DNA of 64,000 bases from positions 875,862 to 939,861 of the forward strand of contig CAUYUJ010014271.1 of NCBI GenBank assembly GCA_963575745.1. The letters run 5' to 3'. Source of the DNA: Prorocentrum cordatum. Lineage: Eukaryota; Sar; Dinophyceae; Prorocentrales; Prorocentraceae. Shown in pieces: positions 1 to 11,424 of the stretch (its first letter is position 1; every line of letters begins with the position of its first letter). A program made the translations under genes and the position numbers. Below the pieces are notes generated by a model. It worked only from the letters and a program-made list of their open reading frames with translations. It was not told the origin of the DNA and ran no database searches.

Positions 1-1
1 C

Positions 2-218
2 GCGGGCCCGAAGGGCGACCGCCAGCTCGAGCCGCGGCGCCGGCAGGCCAGATAAGGATCATGCAACAGCAAAGACGATGACAGAGCAACGAGGTATCGG
101 CGAGTGCATGACCGGCCTCCGTTTCCTGCACTTCTTTCCTGTAGTTCCCCTAGCTCATCGAGCTCAGCAGATGTTTCTGCGGGTCCGAAGGACGACCGCC
201 AGCTCGAGTCGCAGCGCC
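2..218. repeat. 39-bp direct repeat pair at window start
   Basis: Positions 2-40 and 180-218 carry nearly the same 39 bases (both contain CGACCGCCAGCTCGAG) about 178 bp apart. No gene is recognisable in the first 260 bases. This may be the end of a longer array that began before the window. Confidence 0.6.
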
Positions 219-270
219 ACGTGGCACGAACCGCAGAGCAAGGGCACGCGAGCATTGCTCGTGGTCAGAA

Positions 271-962
271 TCTGAGTCCCCGTGGTGCCTCACTCCGCTG
301 GCCACCCACCAGCAGCCCTCGAAAGTGGCGACAGTTTCACAGATCGCAGCCGCCCAGGGGTGGCGAGGTCTAATCTGAGTCCCCGTGGTGCCTCACTCCG
401 CTGGACCCACCAGCAGCCTCGAAAGTGGCGACAGTTTCACACAGGGATGGCGAGGTCTAATCTGAGTCCCCGTGGTGCCTCACTCCGCTGGACCCACCAG
501 CAACCCTCGAAAGTGGCGACAGTTTCACAGATCGCAGCCCCCCAGAGATGGCGAGGTCTAATCTGAGTCCCCGTGGTGCCTCACTCCGCTGGACCCACCA
601 GCAGCCCTCGAAAGTGGTGACAGTTTCACAGATCGCAGCCCCCCAGAGATGGCGAGGTCTAATCTGAGTCCCCGTGGTGCCCCACTCCGCTGGACCCACC
701 AGCAGCCCTCGAAAGTGGTGACAGTTTCACAGATCGCAGCCCCCCCCCAGAGACGGCGAGGTCTAATCTGAGTCCCCGTGGTGCCTCACTCCGCTGGACC
801 CACCAGCAGCTCTCGAAAGTGGCGACAGTTTCACAGATCGCAGCCCCCCCCCCCCAGGGATGGCGAGGTCTAATCTGAGTCCCCGTGGTGCCTCACTCCG
901 CTGGGCCCACCGGCAGCCCTCGAAAGTGGCGACAGTTCCGCAGATCGCAGCCCGCCAGGGAT
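271..962. repeat. ~100-bp tandem repeat array, 7 units (family R100)
   Basis: Units start with TCTGAGTCCCCGTGGTGCC at about 271, 374, 461, 562, 663, 767 and 874. Each continues through CTCCGCTGGACCCACCAGCAG, a GAAAGTGGCGACAGTTTCAC segment and a variable poly-C run. Spacing is 87-107 bp, with the length differences partly in the C run. Open frames across it on both strands are repeat translations. A second locus of the same family lies at 15.8-16.0 kb. Confidence 0.9.
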
Positions 963-1140
963 GACGTGAAAGGCAAGAGAAGAGAAGAGGAGGGGCGAAG
1001 AGAGGAGGAGAAGGCAAGCAAGAGAGGAAAGGAGGAGGGAAGAGAGGGGGGGGGCGGGAGGAGGAGAACGGAGACCGCAGTGCTCTATCCAAAACGAGTA
1101 CCCAACGCAGGAGGGTTGGGAATAATACGTGCGAAAGTGT
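963..1140. repeat. Purine-rich flank shared with the 16.0-16.2 kb locus
   Basis: A GA-rich stretch is followed by GCAGTGCTCTAT, AAAACGA and CGCAGGAGGGTTGGGAAT. The same succession follows the second R100 locus at 16.03-16.17 kb. The repeat and its flank therefore appear to move or duplicate as one composite. No gene is seen. Confidence 0.6.
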
Positions 1141-1205
1141 CGCAGTCATGGTCGTAGTAGTAGTGGTAGTAATATTCAAGTAGTAGTCAAGTAGAAGAAG
1201 TAGTC

Positions 1206-1243
<38 letters not shown>

Positions 1244-1553
1244 TGTTGTTGTACTAGTAGTAGTAGTAGCAGTAGTAGTAGTAGTAATCGTAGTAGTAGT
1301 CGTAGTAATAGTATTGGTAGTACTAGAAGTCGTAGTAGTAGTCTTAGTGGTGGTTGTGGTAGAACCCGGACGAGTAGTTGTCATACATGTAGTAGGAGGA
1401 TTAGTGGTAGTAATAGTAGTAATAGTCGCACATGAAGTAGCAGTAGTAGTGAGTAGTACTACTAGTAGTAGTAGCAGTAGTAGTAGTAGAAGAAGTAGTA
1501 GTACAGATCGTGTTACAAATAATCAGCAGAAGTAAATACTGTATTGGGTAGCG

Positions 1554-1604
<51 letters not shown>

Positions 1605-3313
1605 ATCGTAGTAATAGTAGTAGCGACAGTCAGGACAGTACTAGGAGTACCCGTAAAAAGTACAGTAGTAGTACATAAAGTAGTCAAACGTAGCTGTAGA
1701 AGGGTCAGTCGTAGCACCGATAGTAGTGGCAGGCCTAACAATGGCAGTAGTCGTATTATTAGTAGTAGTAGTCGTCAGGCGAAATCATGGGATTAGCCGT
1801 CGCAGTCGTAGTGGTCGAAGTGCTCGTAGGAGTAGTACTAGTAGTAGTAGTGGTAGTAGTAGTAGTAGTAGTAGTAGTAGCAGCAGTAGTAGTCGTAGTA
1901 GTAGTAGCAGCAGTAGTAGTAGTAGTGGTAGTAGTAGTCGTAGTAGTAGTAGTAGTAGTCGTCGTAGCAGTAGTAATCGTAATACGAGTCGTGGTAGAAT
2001 TCGTAATCGTGGTCGTAGTCGCTGTCGTAGTAGTAGTAGTGGTAGAAGCCGTAGGAGTAGTAGCCACAGTCGTAGTAGTAGTAGTAGTAGTCGTAGTAGT
2101 AGTAGTAGAAGTAGTGGTCGTAGTGGTGGTAGTAGTGGTAACCGTCGCAATAGCAAGAATAATAAGAAAAGAAGTGGCGATAGTTGTAATAGTAGTGGTG
2201 GTTCTGGTAGCGGTAGTAGTGGTAGTAAAAATAAGAGTAGTAGTAGTGGTAGTGGCGGCAGTCGTAGAAGTGATACGAGTTGCAGCAGTCTGCCGCAGTA
2301 GTCGTAGTAGTGATAACGATGAAGATAAGCGGTGGTAGTCATGATAGTAGTCGTAGTAGTAGTAAGCATGGTAACAGTAGGAAGCGTAGCAGTTTGGTCG
2401 TAGTGGTAGTAGCAGAAATACAAATGATAGTACTCGTATCCGTGGTCGTAGTCGTAATCGTCGGAATACTGGTAGTAGAAGTAGTAATATTAGTACTAGA
2501 TGTCAGGCGTCGTAGTAGAAGTCGTAGTAGTAAGAAGGAAAATGCGAATAATAATCGCAAGCGTACTTGTACTAGAGGTAAGTTGACCAGTAAGCGTGCT
2601 AGTGGCGATAAAAATATTAGTAAGAGGTGGTGACAAAAGTAGGTGTGGTAGTCGTAGTAAAGTCTGTAGCAATCGTAGTAGTAGCAATATAAATAAAAAT
2701 GTAAGAGTCCTATGAATAGCACGACTACGTGTAGCCGTCGTAGTAGCAAAAAAAAACACACTACTACAACAACTACTACTACTACTACTACTGCTACTAC
2801 TACTATGACTAGTCGTTGTAGTAGTAGCTGTTGTCGTATTGGTCTGATTCACGGTAGTCGTAGTAGTAGCACCCGTATCAATACTAGTACTCGTACTCGA
2901 AATGATATTCGTACTACAAATTCTATTGAAAACGTGATAGCAATAATAGAAATGGTAGTCGTAGCTGTAACAGTAGTAGTAGTAATAGTAGTAGTAGTAG
3001 TAGTAGTCGTAGTAATCGTAGTAATAATAGTAATAGTCCTATTAATGCCACGAAGACGTGTAGTCACTATTACTACTACTACGACTAGTCGTTGTAGTAG
3101 TAGCTGTTGTCGTAATATTATGGTCCGTAACAGTACTAGTAGCACCCGTATCAGTACTAGTTGGTACGAATTATATTGAAAGCAAAATAACAATAATAGA
3201 AATAGTAGTCGTAGCAGTAGCAATAGGAGTAGCAAAAGAATTGGTATGAGTAGGTGGCATTACTAGTAGTAGCCGTGGTAGTAGTAGTGGTAGCGTTGGT
3301 AGTAGTTGCGGTC

Positions 3314-3361
<48 letters not shown>

Positions 3362-3362
3362 A

Positions 3363-3404
<42 letters not shown>

Positions 3405-3997
3405 GCATTGTAATAGTAGTCGTAGTAGTCGTAGAAGTGGTAGTCGTATGAGTAGTCGTAGTAGTAGAAGTAGTAGTAGTGGAGGTAGTAGAAGTAGTAA
3501 TTGAAAAAATAATCGCGGTAGTAGTAGTAGTGGGAGTAGTAGTAGTAGTAGTGGTAGGGGTAGTAGTTGTATGTGGTGGTCATTCTACTAGCAGTAGTCG
3601 TAGTAGTAATAGTCATAGTTGTTCTAGTAGAGGTAGTAGCAGTAGTCAACTTCGCCGTACCAATTATAGACGAAATAGTAAAAGCACTCGTAGTCGTAGT
3701 CGTAATGGTAGTAGTAGGAGTAGTAGTAGTAGCAGTAGTAGTAGGAGTAGTAGTTGTTGTAATCGTCGTAGCCGCTATACTAGTAATATTATTACTAGGA
3801 ATCCTAATAATGAGAACAACAGAAAAGAAGTAATGGTAGTCGTAGTCCTAGCATCTAGCATTCGTCATAATAGTTTAATAATAGTAAAGATGGTAATCGT
3901 AATATACTGCGACTACTACTACTACTACTACAACTACTACTACTACTTCTACTACTACTACTAGTACTACTACTACTACTACTACTACTAAGAATAA

Positions 3998-4076
<79 letters not shown>

Positions 4077-4086
4077 ACGACTACGC

Positions 4087-4117
<31 letters not shown>

Positions 4118-4130
4118 GACTACAATTACA
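1141..4130. repeat. Kilobase-scale (AGT)n/(ACT)n microsatellite with strand switches
   Basis: Nearly 3 kb is built from AGT trinucleotides with CGT, AAT and GGT variants. The plus strand reads AGT from about 1150 to 2750, ACT at 2757-2805, mostly AGT again to about 3900, and ACT at 3908-4130. Poly-Ser, poly-Val and poly-Thr frames in it are repeat translations; no gene is supported. Confidence 0.95.
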
Positions 4131-4566
4131 ACTGGTAATGGTAACAATAGTGGCCGTAGTTACATGAACCGTTGTCCATGCCCTGCTTTTGAAAGCTCTT
4201 GAATCCTCGGGATTCTTCGGGATGTCGGAAAGGCGCTGGGAGTTTCTCTGTGTTTCTCGGGTTTCTCAGGAGTCCTCTGGGTGTTTCAAAATTCTGCATT
4301 GCATCGGGGTGTTTCAGGATTTTGGGTGATCCTGCATGATCCGGGAAGTTGCTGCAAGAATCCTCGAGATTCCTCGGGCACCTGAACATTCGAGATTCCT
4401 CGGGGCGCCCCGGCGGCCCGCAAGGTCGGCCTCCGTGCGGTGCCAGTTCTGGGACATAACGAAGGGCCTGTCGCCCGCGTAGATGGGCTCAAGGGCCCCG
4501 GGGAAGGGGGTCGCGGGATCTCGGGGCCCTGGGGGGAGGCGGCTTCTCGGCCACTGACCGAGCACT
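4131..4566. other. No gene recognised; T/C-rich short repeats
   Basis: The stretch 4180-4410 repeats the motif GATTCCTCGGG and variants several times. Nothing else was recognised. Confidence 0.4.
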
Positions 4567-5856
4567 TCAGAGCCGAATCCCGCGGATTGGGGAGGGCCTC
4601 ATGGGCCGCCGAGTGCCCCGCGCGCTCCGAACGGCGACGAACTTCCCGGTTGCCGATCGCGCCGCGAGTTCCTCTGACCACTTCCGCACCCCACCAAGGC
4701 GTTTTAGCGCAAGATAGGGTCGGTGACCAGGCTGCGCTGGAGTCGCAGGAAGCGAGCTCGACGACGGCGGCGCGGCATCGAAGCTCTCTCGCTTCAAAGA
4801 TCTCCTCAGCGGGGGAGTGCTGTGATCAGCTGACTCGGCGAAATCGTAAGAGGCCTGCAAGCAAGACAGCAACCCCCAACGCAGCAGAGCGCCGGGCGCG
4901 AAGTGCGACGCGACGACCCTGACCAGATCCCCGGAGGCAAGACTCATGTCCGCCACGGCGAGACACCCAAGACGGGGGCGCCAACCTACGCGGTGATTGA
5001 TTAATCGTCGGCGCGTCGGAATCGAACGCCCAACCCAGAACGCCTCCGCTCGCCTGGCGCCGGTGGGCCGCGGGCGCGGAAGCCGGCGCCCAGAAGACAG
5101 CGATCGACGGACCCGGTCACGGCGAAAGCGAAGCCCGCGGAGGTGCCCAGGGCGGCGAAGTCATCGACGCACTCTACGCATAATACCTGACATGAAGAGC
5201 AAACAAGACGAACAGGGACTTCATGACCATCAAAGGCTAGACTCGGGGAGGCTCGGGCGCTGGCGCGGGCTCGGAACTCCGCGGTCCGCTGACGTATCCA
5301 GCAACTGTGCAGCCAGCCCACGGGGGCGGCGGCGAAGCACGGCGCAACCCAATCCCAGGGCCGCGGCTGGCCCCCCTTGCTGTCCACGGCAAGGCCCAGG
5401 GCCCCGCCCCGAACCCGCGGGAGTCCGACTGCAAGAACACCAGTGGTAGCTGAATCCATTATAAAGCGTTCTCTTTATCGGACTCCCACGCGCAGATAGG
5501 ACCCCGCCCGTCAACCTCCAGAACCGAGGGGCCGAGCCAGTGGCCGAGTCAACGCGGGGGGCGTTTCCAAAATGCCCCCCGGCCTGCCGCCTGTCAAGGA
5601 TGAGCCGGAGGTCCCCGTTCTTTTTCGCGACGACAAAGACTCCTCGAGACGTGCACTCACGCTGCCGCGAGACAAGGTTCGAGGCCTTGAAACGGCGAAG
5701 GCACTGCGCATAAAGCCGAAGGTGAGAACGGAGACAAGGATAGTTGTAGGCGCGGGGAGTAAAGACATAATCATCTGCTTTGGCAGAACAAGGACGTCGA
5801 AGCGCATGGCGTCGCCAACGCAGCCGCCCAGCTGCAACATCCTCTTGGGCGACCAC
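4567..5856 (-). pseudogene. Reverse transcriptase region of a degraded retroelement
   Basis: This minus-strand region reads as an RT broken over several frames. At about 5.59-5.67 kb one frame gives GVFVVAKKNGDLRLILDRR, the fingers pattern KxGxxRxIxDxR. This is followed by a PRVDSATG segment of the kind seen in dinoflagellate RT-like proteins. A second frame (5459 to 5001) gives PVGWLHSCW and, at about 5140-5190, CVECVDDFAALGTS. That matches the catalytic box YxDDF with Tyr replaced by Cys. A third frame (4956 to 4567) has LLRWGLLSCLQASYDF and a PLRRSLKRE segment resembling the post-catalytic part. Frameshifts between blocks mean no intact protein. The gag-like part lies upstream on the same strand at 6.4-8.3 kb. 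The element class (LTR, DIRS or other) cannot be fixed because no terminal repeats were found. The RT call is fairly firm; the 3' boundary is uncertain. Confidence 0.6.
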
Positions 5857-6417
5857 CCGCTAGGAGGAAGGGCACCTCTGCCAAAATTAGCCTCGCAGAT
5901 GGGAACTACGGTGCTGCCAGCTTGGGAATGGCCCAGGTTGATGCTGAGCTCTCGCGAGGCCCCTGCAGAGGCGAGGTCTTCGGGGGGCTTGCCGGAACCG
6001 CGGAAAGCTCGGTGGATGTGATCCAGGCGCGCCCCCTGGGCAGCTGAAACCTGATGATAATTCCTGACGGGGCGCGAACCATGCGGCTCATCCAGAACCG
6101 ACGCCACTTCCAAGACCGAGGACGCTGACTGACGGTGAACCTCGAGTCCCACACGAACTTTGCGAGAGACAGAGGCCCTAAGGGGTCGGAAGAGGCCGGC
6201 ACAGGAAGGGGGAAAAGGTCACGAGGGCACGCTCTCGCCATGGGGCCAGGTTTTACACTGAGGCTGGAGGCGCAAGCTGAAAAACGTCAAGCCAGAGACG
6301 GGAGTGGTGCAACCTCAAGCGGCAGAAAATCGAGGTTCACTCGCCAACGCGAGCCTAATTGCCCCTCAGAAATTACACAGCGGGCGCCTGGGGATGGCGA
6401 CCGGCGCTGGCGTCAGG
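5857..6417 (-). pseudogene. Spacer of the same retroelement, no domain recognised
   Basis: Minus-strand frames here (6241 to 5906 and 6152 to 5511) lie between the gag-like and RT blocks. They are probably a decayed continuation of the same polyprotein. One frame gives KFVWDSRFTVSQRPRSWKW and another ALPPSGWSPKRMLQLGG. Neither is a domain I can name. Confidence 0.35.
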
Positions 6418-8306
6418 CTAGCCCGAGCCCTGGCCGGCGCCTGTCCTGTCTCCTCGGGCTTTGCGGACCTGCTGGAGAATGTCGGCGTCGCGCTCCGCCT
6501 GATTGCCGACCCACTCGACGTGGGCGCGGCGCGCCATCGCCTCTCCATTGCCGTCACTATCAAGCTGTCCTGATATCCGAACACACCAGCGGCGCCTCCG
6601 CGGCCGCGACCGCGGACCTTCTTGCCGCGGCCACCGCCGCTCTCGCCAGCATCTGCCCAGGCTCCTCGAGGAGCTGCCATGCTTCGAATACGCGTACTCG
6701 ACGAGCTCCACCTCGCGAGCGAGGGCCTCGATGCCAGCAGCGCTCGGCACGTCTAAGCTGTCGCGCGTCCCGACAGTCTCGAGAGCCTTCGTGCCAAACT
6801 CGTGCATCAACTTGAAGCAACTATCCCTGTTGAGGCGATGGAGAATCAGGAAGAGACGGTGATGGTCAAGTGAGCCCCCGCCGCTCCATCGGCAGCACCA
6901 AAGCGTAGTGCAGGGGCCCTGCATGCCCCAGTCTGGGAGGGGTATCTCGGTCAGTGAAACCATCGCGTCTCGCCAGGGCCGCCGTGCGCCCTGACCATTC
7001 ATCGAGATCGCGGCGAGGAGGCGAGCGTCACCCGCGGCCTCGTGCCCGCGGAATTCCTGCACGAGGTCGGACCGAACTCTGGTTACGTAGAGCACCGTGC
7101 GTCGGGCCCGTGAGCGTGCCGATTTCCCCAGTCATGACCTCGCTCCCGTGCCAAGTGACGGCCAAGCCTCTGGGCCCGAACGCGTTGGTCTCGACGGTGA
7201 CCAACATGAAATGGGGTACGGGAGCAGCCACTGCGGCCAACGGCGCCGCCGCTGGGGGTCCCGTTGTCGGCGCGGCCACGAGCCCGCCCGCGGGCGCGGC
7301 CGCCAAGGTACATGGGCCTGCTGCAGCGGGCGCCGGCGCCGCGACGGCCGCAAGGGCGGCGGGCACCGCCGCACCGAGGGCGAGAGGCGCGGCCACTGCG
7401 ACCGCCGCGGCCGCGGCGGACATCGGCGCTGGCCCCTCGGAGGGCGCAGCCACCTGGAGAGCCAACGCGGCCGCAAATGGTGCAGGTGCGGCTGCGGCCC
7501 CGGCGGCAGCAGCGACAGGAGCGGGCAGGTCACACCGAGCGGACCAGGCTCCCGGTGGCAGGCGCTATCCAGGGCTGGCCAGCGGCCTGGTCGCGGGCGA
7601 TGAAGGCGGCGTCGCAGTACGTCTCGGCCGCGGCAACGAGCATCGCCAACCCTGCTGCGTCGGGCTCCCTGTCGAACCTGTACACGTGGTTCCGTGGGAT
7701 CCCCAGCGGCGGTGGGCGGCGCACGTCAGACCAGCGCCAAGCCTCGATGTCTCGCGAGCCACCCTGGAGGTCGATCTGCTCTGGATCTGCCTCGGGTGGA
7801 GACTCCGATCACCTCGCCGGCGTCAGTAACTTGAATCGCCGACGAGGCCAGCACCCCGACGACGCGTAGCTGGTGGTAGAGATCCTCGCCCTGGTAGCGT
7901 AACCGCAGCCATGGCCCATGGCCTCAGGATCGGGGGCTACGCCACTGCCGCCATCAGCACGGCGGCGCGAGCACCCGGTGCATGCGTGCCAGAGCGACTG
8001 GGCCCCGCCCAGCGCGCAGACCGCGGTGCCCGCTCCGCCTGCAGCCCCGACCATGAGGAGCACGGCGACGCTCAGCCAGCTCCAGGGCGACGGGAGCGGC
8101 AGCGGCGGCGCCGGGCAAGCCGCCTCGGAGGCCCCGAAGCACCCAGGGCACGCGGGGCAGGCTGGGCACAGCGACGAAGGCGCGCAGCGCACCTCGGGAC
8201 ACACCAGGGTGCCGTACACGGCGTCAGGGCAGCGGGGGCAGGACGCGAGCCATGCAAAGGTCGCCTGCCCAGCCCACTGCGCGACAGCCAGGGTCAGGTC
8301 GGGCAT
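6418..8306 (-). pseudogene. Gag-like, Cys-Pro-rich membrane-anchored N-terminal part of retroelement
   Basis: Reading from 8306 leftwards, the first frame starts with a Met followed by FAWLASCPRCPD, more Cys-Pro pairs and CPACPACPGC. A hydrophobic stretch then begins PWSWLSVAVLLMVGAAGGAG and looks like a membrane segment. After a frame change (7724 to 7530) the reading is GIPRNHVYRFDREPDAAG and AAAETYCDAAF. Further on, 7465 to 7028 includes HFMLVTVETNAFGPRG, and 7095 to 6418 includes SLDVPSAAGIEALAREVEL followed by charged sequence. From memory of predicted dinoflagellate proteins, this order recurs upstream of an RT-like domain; that is recollection, not a search. Frameshifts at about 7.8, 7.5 and 7.1 kb mark it as a pseudogene. 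The Ala-rich part (7.2-7.5 kb) is low complexity. It could instead be a host gene captured next to the RT. Confidence 0.5.
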
Positions 8307-8414
8307 GCAACAGGCCTGGGCGTGTGCGGTGGCCCCCTATGTAAAGTTTGAGCGCCGCGGCTACGGCAGGGCGGCGCACTCATCAACTCATTTCAAACAA
8401 ACCTGTCCTGAAGG

Positions 8415-8655
8415 ACTCGAATGCGTGACCGCGCTCATGTCGGCACACCCCTCACAAGTAGACCCGTAAGGAACTCCACCCTAAGGTCCCATTGGCAGGA
8501 ATAGCATGCGTGACCCCCTTACCGAACCCCCCGTCGGCAGGAAACGCATTCGGGACCGCGCCCATTTTGGCACACCCTTTGCACGCTTCGTGGCCCCATA
8601 GGAGCTCCACCAAAGGCCCCGCCGACTGCTGCTCCGCAAACCGCGCCATGCTGGT
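8415..8655 (-). repeat. Two to three units of the ~90-bp repeat family (R90), reverse orientation
   Basis: The segment contains GCACACCCTTTGCACGCTTCG and GTGGCCCCATAGGAGCTCC, followed by ACCAAAGGCCCCG. These are the reverse complement of the R90 unit that forms the big array at 57.5-58.8 kb. A more diverged unit precedes it from about 8.42 kb. Confidence 0.7.
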
Positions 8656-8880
8656 CCCCTGAGGCCCGCTCGGCAGACGCTCAGATCAGCCGTGACGGGT
8701 CACATCCAGATGTAATCTGTTGCGGCCGATCCATGCGACCCCATCAACAACGTCGTTCCGTCCTTTTCACGCGCGCCTTAACCCTTTTGCTGGCCCCCTC
8801 CCTTACTTTCCGCCTGTTTTGCAGTACTCGCAGCTGCATATGGTTTGATCCTTCGCCTGGCTACCTGTGTTCGTTCGGGG
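8656..8880. other. No feature recognised
   Basis: Neither coding sequence nor an RNA gene could be recognised here. Confidence 0.3.
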
Positions 8881-9610
8881 GCGACCTAGAAATCCCCGCA
8901 ATCTGGGCGCGAATGGGCCCGTGTCATATCCCCTACCTCGCGGTGATTGTGGGGTTATGTGAAGATCTATTCGGCCACAACAGCCATTTCGCCCGAGAGG
9001 TCCCCACAATCTAGAATATGGACGTGAACGGGCCAATGCACCCCATTGGTCGACACCGTTTTGGGTGACTCAAACGCAATGTCTGGCACATTGCTGTGAT
9101 CCTGGGGCTCTGAGAAGCAGACCCGCTGACAATTGCAACAAAAACGTTTCGCAGGATACGTTTTCACAATGTGAATGCGACGAGGCCCGTGGATCACCCC
9201 TGGTCGACCCGCCCTCGGGTGACTCCAATAACATGCCTGCTGTATCGCGGCTGTCGTCGCAAAAAAGGAACGCCTACTGGACCAACACAAGCGTTTCGTC
9301 TGAGACGTCCGCGACAGCTGGGCGCGAACGGGCCCGTGAAGCACACCTGGTCGAACCCCTGTTGGGTGACTTTGCAACCACGCCTGCTACATCGTGGTGA
9401 CCACTGGGCTATGACGAGAGACCCGTCTACTGAAACAAGCGTTTCGTCTGAGAAGCCCTCGAAACCTGGGGGCGAACAGGCCCGTGAACCACACCTGGTC
9501 AGCACTTCCATGGGTGGCTCAAGTGCATGCCTGCTGCATCGCGGTGGTCATGGGGCTCTGAAGCGACACTCGCCAACTGTGCCACATCAGGCGTCTCGCC
9601 TGCAAAAAAA
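8881..9610. repeat. ~147-bp tandem repeat array, about 5 diverged units
   Basis: Anchor GGGCCCGTG or variants occurs at about 8915, 9030, 9183, 9330 and 9479, so the later spacing is 147-153 bp. Between anchors the units share CACACCTGGTCGA, GGGTGACT or GGGTGGCT, ATGCCTGCTGCATCGCGGT and AGCGTTTCGTCTGAGA. Units diverge toward the left end. Confidence 0.75.
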
Positions 9611-10615
9611 AACCCATCACACAAGCGGAAAACACTGGAAACACCTAGGAACCTCTCTTGGGTGGCTCAGATAGGCGAGCGCGCTCCGCCACTCGCAGAA
9701 TCACTGCTCGCAAATGGCCTGAACCAGCCGCGAATGATCCACGACACATGGCATCGAGGCCAGCGTGCGACTTCTGGACGTTTGCGAGTACGCACCCTGC
9801 GAGCAGTTGAGCGCGCTCGGTGTTCGAACGCCACGTCTGGCACATCCGCGTGCAATGGGTGTGCCGAGGGGGGTCGCGCGGTGCCCGCTCGTGGTGCCCG
9901 CTCGTGGGCGCCCACGCACGGTGCCGCCCGGTGCTCGCCCCGTGGGCACCTCGTGCGCCGCGTGGGTGCGCCAAGGCCTCGCCTGCTGGACCGCGCGCGC
10001 CCCGTGGGCGCGCCGTGTGCCGGGCGGGTGTGCTCTGAGGTCTCGCCAGGTGTCCGCCCGTGGGCGCGTCGTGCGCTGGGCGGCTGCATATCTTTGCTCT
10101 TCTCTTTCTACGGTAGAGGGAAGCAATCACTGAACCCCCCCCCCCTCCCCCCCAAGCTCAATGTTGGCACGCGCGGGGGAGACTGCGGTCGAAGTGCATC
10201 TCATCAGACCCACCGCCAGCTTTGAACATTGGGGGGAGGGGGAAACGTTGATGGATGAATGTGGCATGTGTTCGCTAATTTGTTCCGAGGTCTGTAAGAC
10301 GGTATTCGGATCCACCCCCGCACCCCCCGGACTTCACGGCCCGCCTTGTCGTATTGTCTGCCGTATATGATCCTGCGCACTCGACAATCCCATATAAGAG
10401 CTCGTGCAGTCCAAGGCGGTCCCTCACCGACTCTAAATATCCCCTGAAGAACATTCGATTCGCGCGTGCTTAATCATCAAATGATACCAAGTTTGAACCA
10501 CCCTTTGCTCAAAAGCGGGGCGGGGAGCACGCGCGCGCGCGTCGTCACGCGCGCGGGCCAGAATCATTCGAGATGCTCTGGTTTCGTGGGGACTTCAAAG
10601 TCGAGTGCCCCGCAA
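9611..10615. other. No gene recognised; GC-rich low-complexity block 9.84-10.08 kb
   Basis: The stretch 9840-10080 is built of imperfect GTGGGCGC, CCCGTG and CGTGCGCC motifs. It opens long Arg/Ala-rich frames on both strands that carry no domain. A poly-C run lies at about 10135-10155. Nothing is recognised from 10.16 to 10.61 kb apart from short CG-alternating tracts near 10.53 kb. Confidence 0.4.
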
Positions 10616-10644
10616 CATGAAACAACAACAACAACAACAACAAT
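10616..10644. repeat. (CAA)n microsatellite
   Basis: About nine CAA units. Confidence 0.9.
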
Positions 10645-11395
10645 TACTAGCACGTGGGGACACACCGTTCTCACCAGTGCCAGGGTTTTCATAGGAGGCG
10701 GGCAATACCCCCACTTTGTGGGGGGGCCGGTTCAAGCTCTACCAAATTTCCAAACGACTCTTCGCCACCACCCACACCCAGCTTCCCGCCCTATGACGTT
10801 CGGACACTTCACTTCGTGGCATGCGGACGACCGTGGCTACTATTCAGGGCCCCGCGGCCGACGACGACGGCGTGCGCGCGCGAAGAAAAAACGAATGTGT
10901 CCCGCATGGTATTATTTGACAGGGATGATGGCCCTGGCAGGTGCGCAACCGTTGTCGCAGAAGTTCGAAAAAGTTGCTCGCAAAAGCCCGTTTGACAGAA
11001 ATGTTTAAAAAGTGTTGGGTTTCCTACGAATCCGCAAGAGCGCGCGGGATGAGATTTTGACATTTTTTTGTTGAAAAACCATTGGTTTTTTGATGTTTTT
11101 ATGTTAAAATCGCTGCGAACACTAAGGTTTTGGAAGGATTTCGTCTTGCGCGCGCGAATGTCCACTTTACCTTATTTTTTGCAAGGGATTCTTGAAATTT
11201 GATTATATTAGAACAAGAAATGTCATTTTCTATTGTTTTTTGCAAGGGAAAGCGGATTACAACAAAACAACCGGATCCTGTACACACCCTCTTTTCTGAG
11301 GCTTCCTCACGAAAATGATGAAAATGTAGCTGCGGCCTAGGCGGCGCAGGGGGGGCGCGCACCAGGGGGCCCAACAATAATTATTCTTTAGAATA
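10645..11395. other. AT-richer stretch, no gene recognised
   Basis: From about 11.0 to 11.3 kb the base composition is clearly more AT-rich than elsewhere, with T runs. No domain or RNA gene was found. Confidence 0.35.
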
Positions 11396-11424
11396 CAACA
11401 ACAACAACAACAACAACAACAACA
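11396..11424. repeat. (CAA)n microsatellite
   Basis: About nine to ten ACA/CAA units. Confidence 0.9.

Noticed and set aside
1141-4130. Poly-Ser, poly-Val, poly-Leu and poly-Thr frames
   Set aside because: All are produced by the AGT/ACT microsatellite.
5020-5050. Possible tRNA 3' half (GAATCGAAC)
   Set aside because: Only the T-arm-like string is present. No acceptor or anticodon stem pairs could be traced, and the site lies inside the RT pseudogene.
4567-8306. LTR retrotransposon with long terminal repeats
   Set aside because: No matching direct repeats were seen flanking the gag-like/RT region, so the element class is left open.
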